Positions 27,520 through 37,561 are shown, counted from the stretch's first letter. The stretch: 64,000 bases of DNA from Curtobacterium flaccumfaciens (GCF_013359815.1 NZ_JABMCF010000036.1:1-64000), one strand, 5' to 3'. Notes: generated from the letters alone by a model not told the origin. Numbers and translations: made by a program.

Positions 27520-28944
27520 ATGTCCGATTGGCACACACCGGGCGGTGGGCAGCAGGGTGCGCCGACGCCGACGCCGCCGGCGTCCGGACCGGCGCAGGGA
27601 CCAGGACCCCGGCCTGGAGGCCCGTCCCGCTTCTCCGTGCCGCCGCAGCCCGCCCCGGGGCCGGGTCCGGGGCGACCGGGCGGTCCGTCCGGTGGCTCAC
27701 GTCCGGTGATCCCGCTGCGCCCGCTCGGTCTCGGTGACATCCTGGCCGGGGCGTTCACGGTCTTCCGCCGGAACGCCCGCGTGCTGCTGCTCTGGAGCGT
27801 GCTGCTGAGCGGTGTGCTCGGCCTGCTCTCGACGCTTGCCAGCACCTTCGGGCAGCAGGCGTTGCAGTCGCGGATGTTCTCGGCCCTCGACGGCGGCAGC
27901 GGTGCCGACTCGGTGGTCGCGGGCACGCTGACGCTCACGGCACTGCTCTCGGTCGTGCTGCCGTTCCTCGCCTACCTCGGTCGCGGGTTCCTGGTGGCGC
28001 CGGTCGCCGCGGACACCGGGCAGCGGGTGCTCGGCCGTCGCGCCACGTTCCGGGGGCTGTGGGCGCTGCTCGCCGGCCGCCGGTGGTCCGTCGTCGCGTG
28101 GATGCTCGTGCAGATCGGGGCCGGCGTGGTCCTCGCGATCCTGGCCGGACTCGTGTTCTTCGGGGTGTTCGCGGCCATGGGCGCCGCCGACTCCGGCACC
28201 GGGTGGTTCGTGCTGGTGCTCGTGCTGTTCGTGCTCGGCATCGGTGTCGTCGTCGTGTGGCTCGCCACGCGCTTCGTGCTCACCGTCCCGACCATCGCGC
28301 TCGAGGGCCGGCCGGTCTTCGCCGCAGCCGCACAGTCGTGGCGCCTGACCCGCGGGGCCTTCTGGCGGACCTTCGGCATCCTGCTGCTCGTCCAGCTCAT
28401 GTTCGGGTTCGCGGCGTCCATCGCGTCGATCCCGCTCACCATCGGCGCCGTGCTCGTCGGGGGCACGTTCGACCCGCTCGGGCAGACGGGTGGCACGTCA
28501 GGAGCCGGCACCGGTGCGGTCATCGCCATCGTCGTCGGCAGCCTGCTCGCGATCGCGGTGCAGTGCATCACCGACGTGCTGAGCGCCTCGATCACCACGT
28601 TCCTCGCCATCGACCGGCGGATCCGCACCGAGGCCCTCGACCAGCGGATCGCGTCGCACCTGGACTCCGGGCAGCCGACCGACCCGTTCGCCCCGTCCGA
28701 GCCCGTCGCACGCCCGCCGTGGCCGCCGCAGCAGCAGTGGGGTGGCCAGCAGTGGCAGGCGCAGCAGCAGCAGCAGTGGCCGGGGCAGCAGCAGTGGCAG
28801 CCCGGTCAGCAGCAGCAACCGTGGCAGCCCGGCCAGCAGCAACAGCCGCAGCAGCAACCGTGGCAGCCCGGCCAGCAGCAACAGCCGCAGCAGCAACCGT
28901 GGCAGCAGGGTCCGGGCCAGGCGCCGCCGAACGGCTCCGCGTGA
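27520..28944 (+). CDS. Membrane protein with Q-rich tail, Rv3689-like position
   Basis: The 474-residue protein has a Gly/Pro-rich cytoplasmic N-terminus (about residues 1-60). About six transmembrane helices form two blocks of the type seen in glycerophosphodiester-phosphodiesterase membrane domains (PLGLGDILAGAFTVFRRN, WRLTRGAFWRTFGILLLVQ). A C-terminal tail of about 75 residues is nearly all Gln, Pro, Trp and Gly. The ATG follows GGGGCTGGAG. The next gene starts inside its stop (GTGA). The tail contains an exact 39-bp tandem duplication. It heads a cluster whose order resembles Rv3689-Rv3695. Function unknown. Confidence 0.78.
   Translation: MSDWHTPGGGQQGAPTPTPPASGPAQGPGPRPGGPSRFSVPPQPAPGPGPGRPGGPSGGSRPVIPLRPLGLGDILAGAFTVFRRNARVLLLWSVLLSGVLGLLSTLASTFGQQALQSRMFSALDGGSGADSVVAGTLTLTALLSVVLPFLAYLGRGFLVAPVAADTGQRVLGRRATFRGLWALLAGRRWSVVAWMLVQIGAGVVLAILAGLVFFGVFAAMGAADSGTGWFVLVLVLFVLGIGVVVVWLATRFVLTVPTIALEGRPVFAAAAQSWRLTRGAFWRTFGILLLVQLMFGFAASIASIPLTIGAVLVGGTFDPLGQTGGTSGAGTGAVIAIVVGSLLAIAVQCITDVLSASITTFLAIDRRIRTEALDQRIASHLDSGQPTDPFAPSEPVARPPWPPQQQWGGQQWQAQQQQQWPGQQQWQPGQQQQPWQPGQQQQPQQQPWQPGQQQQPQQQPWQQGPGQAPPNGSA
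28822..28899. repeat. Exact 39-bp tandem duplication in the Q-rich tail
   Basis: Two identical 39-base units encode WQPGQQQQPQQQP twice; a shorter imperfect unit precedes them. In-frame, so length changes would be tolerated. Confidence 0.9.
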
Positions 28945-29582
28945 CGGCGGTCGACCCGGACGAGGCACGTCGCCTGCTCGAGCGCGAGCTCGAACGGTCC
29001 GCCTACGACGGTGCCCGGCCGACGTGGTGGGACCGTGCCTCGCGCTCCTTCCTCGACTGGCTCGGGTCGCTCCGCGCCGACGGCATCGACTCCCCCGCTG
29101 CGGCCCGCATCGCGCTGGTGATCGCGATCGTGGTGCTCGTCGCGGTCGTCGTGCTCGTCGTCGTCGCCCGGGGACTCCCCCGTCGGCGCGCCCGGGCCGG
29201 TGACGGTGACACCGGCGGGGTGTTCGACGCCGACGACCTGCGCTCCGCCCGGGAACTCCTCGAAGCGGCCCAGGCCGCCGTCCGTCGCGCCGACTGGTCG
29301 GCAGCGGTGCTCGACGGGTTCCGCGCGATCGCCAGGGGGCTCGGCGAACGCGACCTGGTGCCCGACGTGCCCGGAGCCACCGCGCGGACGATCGCCACGC
29401 GGGGTGCCGTGCCGTTCCCCGCGTCGGCCGGAGCACTCGACGCGGCAGCGACCACCTTCGACGCGGTCCGGTACCTCGGTGCCGAGGCCGACGAAGCCGC
29501 GGCCCTGCGCGTGCTCGACACCGAGCGGACCGTCCGGCAGGCCCGGCCCGCCCGGGCCGAGGGACCGGTGGTGCCGGCATGA
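28941..29582 (+). CDS. DUF4129-domain membrane protein
   Basis: The protein has 213 residues. The N-terminal DEARRLLERELERSAYDGARPTWWDRASRSF segment, one central transmembrane helix (about residues 52-75) and a C-terminal helical DUF4129 domain (ADDLRSARELLEAAQAAVRRADWSAAVLDGFRAIARGLGERDLV) match the family. DUF4129 proteins are encoded with MoxR ATPases and DUF58 proteins. The GTG overlaps the upstream stop by 4 bases and its own stop overlaps the next ATG, so the cluster is translationally coupled. Comparable to Rv3690 by position. Confidence 0.82.
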   Translation: MTAVDPDEARRLLERELERSAYDGARPTWWDRASRSFLDWLGSLRADGIDSPAAARIALVIAIVVLVAVVVLVVVARGLPRRRARAGDGDTGGVFDADDLRSARELLEAAQAAVRRADWSAAVLDGFRAIARGLGERDLVPDVPGATARTIATRGAVPFPASAGALDAAATTFDAVRYLGAEADEAAALRVLDTERTVRQARPARAEGPVVPA

Positions 29583-30832
29583 CGACCGACACCGCCACAC
29601 GGACGAGCGCCGGACCGACTCCTGCTCGGGCTCCGGCTCCTGCTCCGGCCGAGGGACGCCGGTTCCGCATCGGGTTCTGGGTCGCGATCGTCCTGGTCGG
29701 CGTCCTGCTCGCCGCGCTGACCGCCGTCGTGCAGGGCACCGACCCGGACGCACCGCGCGCACTCGACCCGACCTCGACGACGGCCAGTGGTTCGGCCGCG
29801 CTCGTCCGGGTGCTCGAGCAGCGGGGCACCGCGGTCGCCGTCACCGACACCGTCGACGGCGTCGGCGGGATCGACGGCGGCACGGTGTTCATCGACGACT
29901 CCGACGGGGCGCTCGACCCCGCTGTCGCGGAACGCATCGCCCGCACGGCCCGGCACGTCGTGGTCGTCGGGACGAGCGGCGCAGGCCTCGACGCGCTGCT
30001 CGGGTTCCCGGTCGACCCGCCCGCCGAGATCGACGGTGACGCCACCGTCTCGACGGCCTCGTGCGGGATCCCGGCGGCGGCCTCGGCAGCGCGGGTGACG
30101 ACCGCCGGCTCCGGGTACACCGTGCAGGACGCGACCGCCGAGCGGTGTGCGCCGACCGGCGAGGGCGCCTCCCGGGTCTGGGGCCTCGTGCGCACCACGA
30201 CCCCGGGCGGTGACGTCACCCTGCTCGGCACGACCTCGGCGTTCCGGAACGACACGATCGCCACCGCCGGGAACGCCGCGCTCGCCCTCGGGCTGCTCGG
30301 CGCCGACGAGCGACTCGTCTGGTACACCCCGGCCGTCGGCACCCCCGACGCCGCACCGACCCTCGGCGAGCTCGCACCGCCGTGGGTCCCGAGCGCCCTC
30401 GCACTGCTCGCCCTCGTCGCCGTCGCGGCCGGCGTCTGGCGCGGCCGACGGCTCGGCCCGCTCGTCGTCGAGCGGTTGCCCGTCGTCGTCCGTGCTGCGG
30501 AGACCACCGAGGGGCGCGCCCGGATGTACGCCCGCACCCGTGACCGCACCCACGCCCTCGACACCCTGCGCGTCGCCGCCGTCCGCCGCATCGGCCGGAT
30601 GCTCGGACTTCCCCGATCGGCACACGTCGACGAGGTCGTCCGGACCGCGGCCCAGGCCACCGGCATCCCGCACACCCGTGTCGGCGCCGTGCTCGTCGGT
30701 GGGACCACCGACGACGACCGTGCGCTCGTCGACGGCACCGCCGCGCTCGACGACCTCGAACGCGCCGTCCGCCGGGCGACCTCCGGTGACAGACCGACCT
30801 CCGACCCCGACCGACCAGGAGCACGACCGTGA
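29579..30832 (+). CDS. DUF4350-domain membrane protein
   Basis: The 417-residue protein has TM1 near 30-52, then an outer alpha/beta domain. It begins with the DUF4350 pattern DPTSTTASGSAALVRVLEQRGTAVAV and contains GGTVFIDDSDGAL and ARHVVVVGTSGAGLDALL. TM2 (about 265-285) and a cytoplasmic helical tail follow. DUF4350 is related to class I glutamine-amidotransferase-like folds, but no activity is known. It sits between DUF4129 and moxR with 4-base overlaps on both sides, as in the mycobacterial Rv3690-Rv3692 series. Confidence 0.82.
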   Translation: MTTDTATRTSAGPTPARAPAPAPAEGRRFRIGFWVAIVLVGVLLAALTAVVQGTDPDAPRALDPTSTTASGSAALVRVLEQRGTAVAVTDTVDGVGGIDGGTVFIDDSDGALDPAVAERIARTARHVVVVGTSGAGLDALLGFPVDPPAEIDGDATVSTASCGIPAAASAARVTTAGSGYTVQDATAERCAPTGEGASRVWGLVRTTTPGGDVTLLGTTSAFRNDTIATAGNAALALGLLGADERLVWYTPAVGTPDAAPTLGELAPPWVPSALALLALVAVAAGVWRGRRLGPLVVERLPVVVRAAETTEGRARMYARTRDRTHALDTLRVAAVRRIGRMLGLPRSAHVDEVVRTAAQATGIPHTRVGAVLVGGTTDDDRALVDGTAALDDLERAVRRATSGDRPTSDPDRPGARP

Positions 30833-31845
30833 CCGACCTGCCCCCTGCCACCACCGAGCACACCGCACCGGAGCACGACCCGACGATCGCGGCCGGCACC
30901 GACCTGCGCGACGCGTTCGGCCGGGTCCGCACCGAGGTCGCCAAGGCCGTCGTCGGCCAGGAGGGCGCGGTCTCCGGCATGATCGTCGGACTCCTCGCAC
31001 AGGGGCACGTGCTGCTCGAGGGTGTCCCCGGTGTCGCGAAGACCCTGCTCGTCCGCAGCCTCGCCGCCGCGATGACGCTCGACACGAAGCGCATCCAGTT
31101 CACACCGGACCTGATGCCCGGCGACGTCACCGGGTCGCTCGTCTACGACGCCTCGACCGGCACGTTCCCGTTCCGCGAGGGCCCCGTCTTCACGAACGTC
31201 CTGCTCGCCGACGAGGTCAACCGCACGCCGCCGAAGACCCAGTCGGCCCTGCTCGAGGCGATGGAGGAACGCCAGGTGAGCGTCGACGGCGACGCCCGGG
31301 CGCTGCCGGACCCCTTCTTCGTCGCCGCGACGATGAACCCGATCGAGTTCGAGGGCACGTACACGCTGCCCGAGGCGCAGCTCGACCGGTTCCTGATGAA
31401 GCTGACGCTCGACATCCCGCCGCGCGACGTCGAGTGGCAGGTGCTCCGGCGCCACGCCGACGGGTTCGTCCCGCGCGACGTCCGGTCGGCCGGCATCACC
31501 CCGGTGGTCGGCGTCGACGAGGTCGTCCGTGCGCAGCGTGCCGTCCGCGGCGTCGGGGCCCGCGACGACGTGCTCGCGTACATCGTCGACCTCGCCCGGG
31601 CCACCCGGCAGGCACCGTCCGTCCGCGTCGGGGTGAGCCCCCGCGGAGCGACGGCACTGCTCGCGGCCGCCAAGGCCTGGGCCTGGCTCACCGGCTACGA
31701 CGCGATCACCCCGGACCACGTGCAGGCCATGGCCCTGCCGGTCTGGCGGCACCGCCTGCGGGTCGCCGCGGACGCCGAGCTCGAGGGCGTCGGCGCCGAC
31801 GGCGTGCTCCAGCAGGTGCTCGAGCAGGTGCGGGTGCCGATCTAG
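30829..31845 (+). CDS. moxR: MoxR-family AAA+ ATPase
   Basis: The 338-residue AAA+ protein has Walker A GVPGVAKT near residues 63-70, Walker B LLADEVNRTPPKTQSALLEAMEE, sensor 1 FVAATMNPIE, and an arginine-finger region EAQLDRFLMKL. A helical lid domain ends the protein. MoxR ATPases act as chaperones for metal or complex insertion, often with a MIDAS/DUF58 partner, which is the next gene. It overlaps its neighbours on both sides by 4 and 1 bases. Equivalent to M. tuberculosis moxR2 (Rv3692) by context. Confidence 0.92.
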   Translation: MTDLPPATTEHTAPEHDPTIAAGTDLRDAFGRVRTEVAKAVVGQEGAVSGMIVGLLAQGHVLLEGVPGVAKTLLVRSLAAAMTLDTKRIQFTPDLMPGDVTGSLVYDASTGTFPFREGPVFTNVLLADEVNRTPPKTQSALLEAMEERQVSVDGDARALPDPFFVAATMNPIEFEGTYTLPEAQLDRFLMKLTLDIPPRDVEWQVLRRHADGFVPRDVRSAGITPVVGVDEVVRAQRAVRGVGARDDVLAYIVDLARATRQAPSVRVGVSPRGATALLAAAKAWAWLTGYDAITPDHVQAMALPVWRHRLRVAADAELEGVGADGVLQQVLEQVRVPI

Positions 31846-33197
31846 TGGCGGTCTCCGGCCGGTTCGTCGCGCTCCTCGCCGTCGCCCTCGTGCCCACCGT
31901 GCTGCTCGGCAGCGGGTGGGCCGGTCTGGCGTGGGTCGGGGTGGTGCTGCTCGCCGCGGCGCTCGACGTCGTGCTCGCCGCCGACCTGCGACGGGTCCGC
32001 GTGGAGCGGCGGATGCCCAGGCTCGCTCGACGCGACAGCACCGCGGACGGCACCCTCGTGCTCGCCAACGACGGCTCCCGGACGGTCCGCGGTGTGGTCC
32101 GTGACATGTGGGAGCCGTCGGCCGGCCACCGTCCCCGTCGGATCCGGATGACGGTCCCCGCCGGGGAGCGACGGACGGCCCGGATGCGCTTCACACCGTT
32201 CCGTCGTGGTCGACGCCGCACCACCGGGGTCGCCGTGCGGTCCTTCGGTCCCCTGGGCCTCGCCGCACGGCAGCGGGTCGTCGCGGCACCGGGCGAACTC
32301 GTCGTGACGCCGCCGTTCCGCTCCCGGCGGCACCTGCCGTCACGGTTGGCACGGCTCCGCGAGCTCGACGGCGAGACCACGCTGCAGCTCCGCGGGCACG
32401 GCACCGAGTTCGACTCGCTGCGCGACTACGTGCGCGGCGACGACGTGCGGTCGATCGACTGGCGTGCCACCGCGCGGCGGCAGGACCTCGTCGTCCGCAC
32501 CTGGCGTCCGGAACGCGACCGACGCGTGGTCGTCGTGGTCGACGCGGGCCGGGCGGGTGCCGGCCGCGTCGCCGACGAACCCCGACTCGACACGTTCATC
32601 GAGTCGGCGCTGCTCCTCGGTGCCCTCGCGGCAGCCGCCGGTGACCGCGTCGACCTGGTGGTCCTCGACGACACGGCACACGACCGCGTGCACGGCGCCA
32701 CCCGCACCGACGTCGTGCAGCGCTTCGGCGAGGCACTCGCGATGGCCGAAGCCGGGCTCGCCGCGACCGACTGGGCATCCGTGCCCGCACTCGTCGACTC
32801 GATCACGACCTCGCGCGCCATGGTCGTCCTCGCCTCGAGCCTCGACTCCGTCGGCGCCTCGGGCGACCTGCTCGCCGTGCTCCCCCGGCTGTCCCGACGG
32901 CACGCCGTCGTCGTGACGAGCATCGAGGACCCGGCCGTCCAGCGGATGGCGCGCGGCGGGGTGGACCCGACCACGGCAATCCGCACGGCGCGGGGCGGAA
33001 AGGTGCCGGGCCTCCCGACCGGCGCGGAGCGCGACGTCTACCGACGCGCGGCCGCCGAACGCACCCTGCTCGACGCGGACGGTGCGGCCGACGTCGCACG
33101 GCGCTCCGGCGCCGAGGTCGTGCGCGGCGCAGCGGCGGACGTCCCGCCGCTCGTCGCGGACGCCTACATCCGGGCGAAGGCCACCGGCCGGCTCTGA
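31845..33197 (+). CDS. DUF58-domain protein, MoxR partner
   Basis: The 450-residue protein has two closely spaced N-terminal membrane helices (about residues 5-45), a beta domain, then the DUF58 signature YVRGDDVRSIDWRATARRQDLVVRTW followed by a vWA-like fold (RRVVVVVDAGRAG). The GTG start overlaps the moxR stop by one base (TAGTG). DUF58 proteins are thought to be substrates or adaptors of MoxR. The region corresponds to Rv3693. It converges with only 13 bases to the SpoIIM-like gene. Confidence 0.88.
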   Translation: MAVSGRFVALLAVALVPTVLLGSGWAGLAWVGVVLLAAALDVVLAADLRRVRVERRMPRLARRDSTADGTLVLANDGSRTVRGVVRDMWEPSAGHRPRRIRMTVPAGERRTARMRFTPFRRGRRRTTGVAVRSFGPLGLAARQRVVAAPGELVVTPPFRSRRHLPSRLARLRELDGETTLQLRGHGTEFDSLRDYVRGDDVRSIDWRATARRQDLVVRTWRPERDRRVVVVVDAGRAGAGRVADEPRLDTFIESALLLGALAAAAGDRVDLVVLDDTAHDRVHGATRTDVVQRFGEALAMAEAGLAATDWASVPALVDSITTSRAMVVLASSLDSVGASGDLLAVLPRLSRRHAVVVTSIEDPAVQRMARGGVDPTTAIRTARGGKVPGLPTGAERDVYRRAAAERTLLDADGAADVARRSGAEVVRGAAADVPPLVADAYIRAKATGRL

Positions 33198-33210
33198 ACC
33201 GGGACGGACG

Positions 33211-34209
33211 CTAGCCGGCCACCAGGGCGGTGGAGCCGCGCTCGAACTCCTCGAGGTCGCCGCGCTCCCCCGCTCGGTACGCGCGGCCGCCGAGCACCCA
33301 CTGGTAGGCGAGCACCGCGACCAGGGCGAGGGTGCCGATGCCGATCTTGATCGGCCACGGCCAGTCCTGCCGCGTCACCACGCCCTCGACGATGCCGGAC
33401 AGCAGCAGGGTCAGGGTCAGGCCGATCGCGATGGTGATGAGTGCGCGGCCGTCCTCGGCGAGGGCCTGGGCGCGCGTGCGTCCGGGCCCCGGTGCCACCC
33501 ACGACCAGAAGATCATCAGCCCCGCACCGCCAGCGAGGAACACCGAGTAGAGCTCGAGCTGCCCGTGCGGGGAGATGTAGAGGAAGAAGTCGGCCAGGCG
33601 CCCCTGGGAGTGCATGATCGCCGCGGAGACCCCGAGGCTGACGGCGTTCTGCATGATCGAGAACGGCACGAAGACCCCGGTGATGCCGAACGCCACCATC
33701 GTCGCGGCGATGTAGGCGTTGTTCGTCCAGACCTGCGCGGTGAAGGCCCCGAGGCCACGGTCGGAGTAGTAGTCGACGAAGTCCTGCGTGGCGTACCGGC
33801 GCAGGGCCTCGTCGCTGCCGAACGTCGCCGTCGCACCCGGGGTGGTGGTGATCCAGACGGCGACGATCGCCCCGATCGCCACCGTCGCGAGCGCGACCCA
33901 GATCGTCACCCAGCGGATCCGGTAGAGCGCCGCGGGCAGCTGCCGCGTGAAGAACAGGGCGACGGCGGTCAACGGGTCGACGGGCGTGCCGGTGAAGCGC
34001 AGGCGGGCGCGGAACAGCGTGAGCGAGAGCCGGTCGCCGGTCACGGTGCGCGGTGCTGCGCCCCGGATGCGGGCGAGGTCGGTCGCGGCCTCCTGGTAGC
34101 CGGCGACGAGCCGGTCGACGTCCGCACCGGACCGGTGCCGGGCACGCGCCAGACGGTCGAGCTCCTGCCACCGGTCACGGTGCACCTCGGTGTAGGCATC
34201 CAGGTCCAC
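33211..34209 (-). CDS. Stage II sporulation protein M-like membrane protein
   Basis: The 332-residue protein has a soluble helical N-terminus (MDLDAYTEVHRDRWQELDRLARARHRSGADVDRLVAGYQEAATDLARIRG) and then about six helices of the SpoIIM/DUF95 type. These include WTNNAYIAATMVAFGITGVFVPFSIMQNAVSLGVSAAIMHS and the polar ISPHGQLELYSVFLAGGAGL. In non-sporulating actinobacteria the function is unknown. The GTG follows GAGGGG. It is on the strand opposite its neighbours, exactly as Rv3694c lies opposite Rv3693 and Rv3695. Confidence 0.88.
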   Translation of the reverse strand: MDLDAYTEVHRDRWQELDRLARARHRSGADVDRLVAGYQEAATDLARIRGAAPRTVTGDRLSLTLFRARLRFTGTPVDPLTAVALFFTRQLPAALYRIRWVTIWVALATVAIGAIVAVWITTTPGATATFGSDEALRRYATQDFVDYYSDRGLGAFTAQVWTNNAYIAATMVAFGITGVFVPFSIMQNAVSLGVSAAIMHSQGRLADFFLYISPHGQLELYSVFLAGGAGLMIFWSWVAPGPGRTRAQALAEDGRALITIAIGLTLTLLLSGIVEGVVTRQDWPWPIKIGIGTLALVAVLAYQWVLGGRAYRAGERGDLEEFERGSTALVAG

Positions 34210-34239
34210 GTGTTCCCCCTCAGGTCGCGCGATCTCCGA

Positions 34240-34245
34240 CAGAAT
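34240..34245 (+). promoter_or_regulatory. -10-like box, probable leaderless promoter of the RDD gene
   Basis: CAGAAT lies 6 nt before the ATG at 34252; the first T of the consensus is C. No ribosome binding site. Confidence 0.42.
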
Positions 34246-34251
34246 GATCCC

Positions 34252-35121
34252 ATGCCGAAGCCCCGCACGCCGCGTGACCTCGCCGACGCCCGGTTCTCGC
34301 GCGACCTCGACGAGACCGCCGACGAGCTGGTGGTGGGCGAGGGCGTCGCGCTCGACGTCCAGCCCGCCGGACTCGTGCTGCGACTCGCGGCCGCGCTGCT
34401 GGACGGCCTGTGCGTCCTCGTCCTGTTCGTGCTGGCGCTGTTCGGCGTCTGGCGGCTCTGGCCGAGGGGGCTCGAGCCGGCCTGGGGTGCTGCCCTCAAC
34501 ATCGTGCTGCTCGTCGTCGTGCTCGTGCTGGTGCCCGCGGCGGTCGAGACCGTGACGAAGGGGCGGAGCGTCGGACGGTTCGCCACCGGCACCCGCGTCG
34601 TCCGGCTCGACGGCGGCGCGATCGGGTTCCGGCACGCCTTCACCCGGTCGCTCGTCGGCCTGTTCGAGCTCTGGATGACGTTCGGCTCGGTCGCCCTGCT
34701 CGTCGCGCTGTTCGGCAGTCGGCCGCGGCGCCTCGGGGACCTGCTGGCGGGCACGATCGTGCAGCACGAGCGACTGCCGAAGCAGCGGGACCCCGAGGTG
34801 CTGCTGCCCCCGGAGCTGACGGCCTGGGCCGGCGTCGCGGACGTCTCGGCGCTGCCGCAGCGGTTGGAGAACCGCCTCGGTGCGTTCTTCCGCGGGGCCG
34901 CACTGATGCGCCCCGAACTGCGCGAGGCGGCGGCGCAGACCCTGGCGGCCGAGGTGTCCGCGTTCGCACACCCGGTGCCGTCGGTCCCGCCCGAGGTCTT
35001 CCTGGCCGGGGTCGTCGTGCTGCGGCGTCGTCGGGACGTCCGGGCGCTGAGTGCCCGCGCGGAGCTGCTGACCGCCGCGGGGGCGACGGCGGCCGCGCCC
35101 CCGCCGGGCTTCCCGCGCTGA
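34252..35121 (+). CDS. RDD-family membrane protein
   Basis: The 289-residue protein begins with a basic N-terminus and has the RDD domain with about three to four helices. A TKGRSVGRFATGTRVVRLDGG signature and GSRPRRLGDLLAGTIV match the family. A soluble C-terminal extension of about 110 residues (from KQRDPEVLLPPELTAW onward) is rich in Ala, Arg and Leu. RDD proteins are small membrane proteins, some linked to Na+/H+ exchange; the role here is unknown. Divergent from the SpoIIM-like gene with a leaderless-type start. Matches Rv3695 by position. Confidence 0.85.
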   Translation: MPKPRTPRDLADARFSRDLDETADELVVGEGVALDVQPAGLVLRLAAALLDGLCVLVLFVLALFGVWRLWPRGLEPAWGAALNIVLLVVVLVLVPAAVETVTKGRSVGRFATGTRVVRLDGGAIGFRHAFTRSLVGLFELWMTFGSVALLVALFGSRPRRLGDLLAGTIVQHERLPKQRDPEVLLPPELTAWAGVADVSALPQRLENRLGAFFRGAALMRPELREAAAQTLAAEVSAFAHPVPSVPPEVFLAGVVVLRRRRDVRALSARAELLTAAGATAAAPPPGFPR

Positions 35122-35155
35122 CGCGCGGAGCGGCGCTGACTGCCCCCGCGCAACA

Positions 35156-35217
35156 CCGCGGAACGGACACAGCACCGCGGAGATCCACGGTGCTGTGTCC
35201 GGAACCAGGTTCCGCGG
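35156..35217. terminator. Family B palindrome (copy B2, partly degraded)
   Basis: The inner arms GGACACAGCACC(GCGG) and (CCAC)GGTGCTGTGTCC are intact. On the right the GGAACCAGGTTCC end is present; on the left it is reduced to GGAAC. It lies between convergent genes ending at 35121 and 35240. Confidence 0.68.
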
Positions 35218-35239
35218 GCCCCAGGCCGCTCCGCCGCGC

Positions 35240-36718
<1,479 letters not shown>

Positions 36719-36823
36719 GCCCACCAGTCTTCCATGCCGGGAGGCGCGGATCACCAGCCGATCCCGGTCACGTTCCCCGGGCCTCCAGATCGACCCCCGC
36801 ACCCACGTCGCGGACGTGAGCCG

Positions 36824-37039
36824 TCAGTCGGCGTCGCGCGGGAGCGGCTCGCGCCGCACCACCTGCCAGCCGCGCGGGACGCGCAGGGAGGCAGCGTGCC
36901 GGGCGCAGAGGTCGTAGCCGTGCGGCTCGACCCGGGTCGACAGCGGACCGACGACCACCATGGAGTCGCCGTAGTCGTACGTCAGGGTCGACGAAGCGCT
37001 GTTGGCACACGCCACCTTGCTGCAGATCCGCACGTCCAT
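36824..37039 (-). CDS. DUF3499-family protein, 71 residues
   Basis: The small protein MDVRICSKVACANSASSTL...YDLCARHAASLRVPRGW has Cys residues in C-x4-C and C-x2-H patterns that could bind zinc. DUF3499 is a conserved actinobacterial family of unknown function, present beside whiB2 in many genomes (Rv3258c in M. tuberculosis, which is longer). The ATG is placed 10 nt after a TAGGCT box (37050-37055), so the mRNA would have a leader of only about three bases. Divergent from the zincin-like gene. Confidence 0.82.
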   Translation of the reverse strand: MDVRICSKVACANSASSTLTYDYGDSMVVVGPLSTRVEPHGYDLCARHAASLRVPRGWQVVRREPLPRDAD

Positions 37040-37049
37040 CTCGACAGGG

Positions 37050-37055
37050 AGCCTA
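37050..37055 (-). promoter_or_regulatory. -10 box, near-leaderless promoter of the DUF3499 gene
   Basis: TAGGCT on the minus strand with 10 nt to the ATG at 37039; transcription would start about three bases before the start codon. Confidence 0.45.
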
Positions 37056-37086
37056 GCGGAGCGTCCGGCGCGCACCCGTCCCCGCG

Positions 37087-37092
37087 TACGAT
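37087..37092 (+). promoter_or_regulatory. -10 box, probable leaderless promoter
   Basis: TACGAT lies 6 nt before the ATG at 37099. It favours this ATG over the GTG at 37093. Confidence 0.48.
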
Positions 37093-37098
37093 GTGGGG

Positions 37099-37539
37099 AT
37101 GCGTCGGAAGCCTCGCCTCGTCACCCCGGTCGACCGCGGTCGAGGGCGCTCCCGGCACGGCCGCGGTGGGCGCTCGAGCGTCGCCGGGCCCGAGCTCGCG
37201 CCGATCATCACCCGCGCCGAGGCGTTCGACCGGATCGTCGGCGACAGCGCGCACTACCTGCTCGGTCTCTGGCCCGAGGAGCTCTCCGGCGTCGTGTTCC
37301 AGGTGGCGGACATGCCGAGCGACACGACCCTGCCGGACGAGATGCCGCGCTGGCGGATCGACCGCGACACCCGCCGCGTGACCGTCTTCCGGATCCCCGT
37401 CGAGCGGGTGAACCGGAGTCCCGAGAAGGACGACTCGGACCGCCGCATCATCATCGAGACCGCGGTGTTCCGCGCGGTCGGCGAGCTGATCGGCAAGGAC
37501 CCCTGGGACCTGGCACCGGACCGTTACCGACACTGGTGA
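37099..37539 (+). CDS. Metallopeptidase-family (zincin-fold) protein lacking HExxH
   Basis: The 146-residue protein has a basic N-terminus (RRKPRLVTPVDRGRGRSRHGRGGR), followed by a domain like M. tuberculosis Rv3259. In the family the helix after the VFRIPVERV strand carries the zinc motif HExxH; here the corresponding helix reads IIIETAVFRAVGELIG, with no histidine pair. Either the Rv3259 branch is a catalytically dead zincin or its function differs. The protein sits divergently beside DUF3499, as Rv3259 does beside Rv3258c. The ATG is set by the leaderless -10 box. Confidence 0.78.
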   Translation: MRRKPRLVTPVDRGRGRSRHGRGGRSSVAGPELAPIITRAEAFDRIVGDSAHYLLGLWPEELSGVVFQVADMPSDTTLPDEMPRWRIDRDTRRVTVFRIPVERVNRSPEKDDSDRRIIIETAVFRAVGELIGKDPWDLAPDRYRHW

Positions 37540-37561
37540 GCCGGGCGGACCGCGCCGGGCG

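Noticed and set aside
27600-27630. GGAGGCCCGTCC match to family A inside the 27520 gene
   Set aside because: Only about 12 bases match and the stretch encodes a natural Gly/Pro-rich segment; likely chance in GC-rich DNA.
36719-36823. S-adenosylhomocysteine riboswitch upstream of ahcY
   Set aside because: The short upstream region shows no conserved stem-loop core, and an AAGACT box 7 nt before the ATG leaves no leader for a riboswitch.
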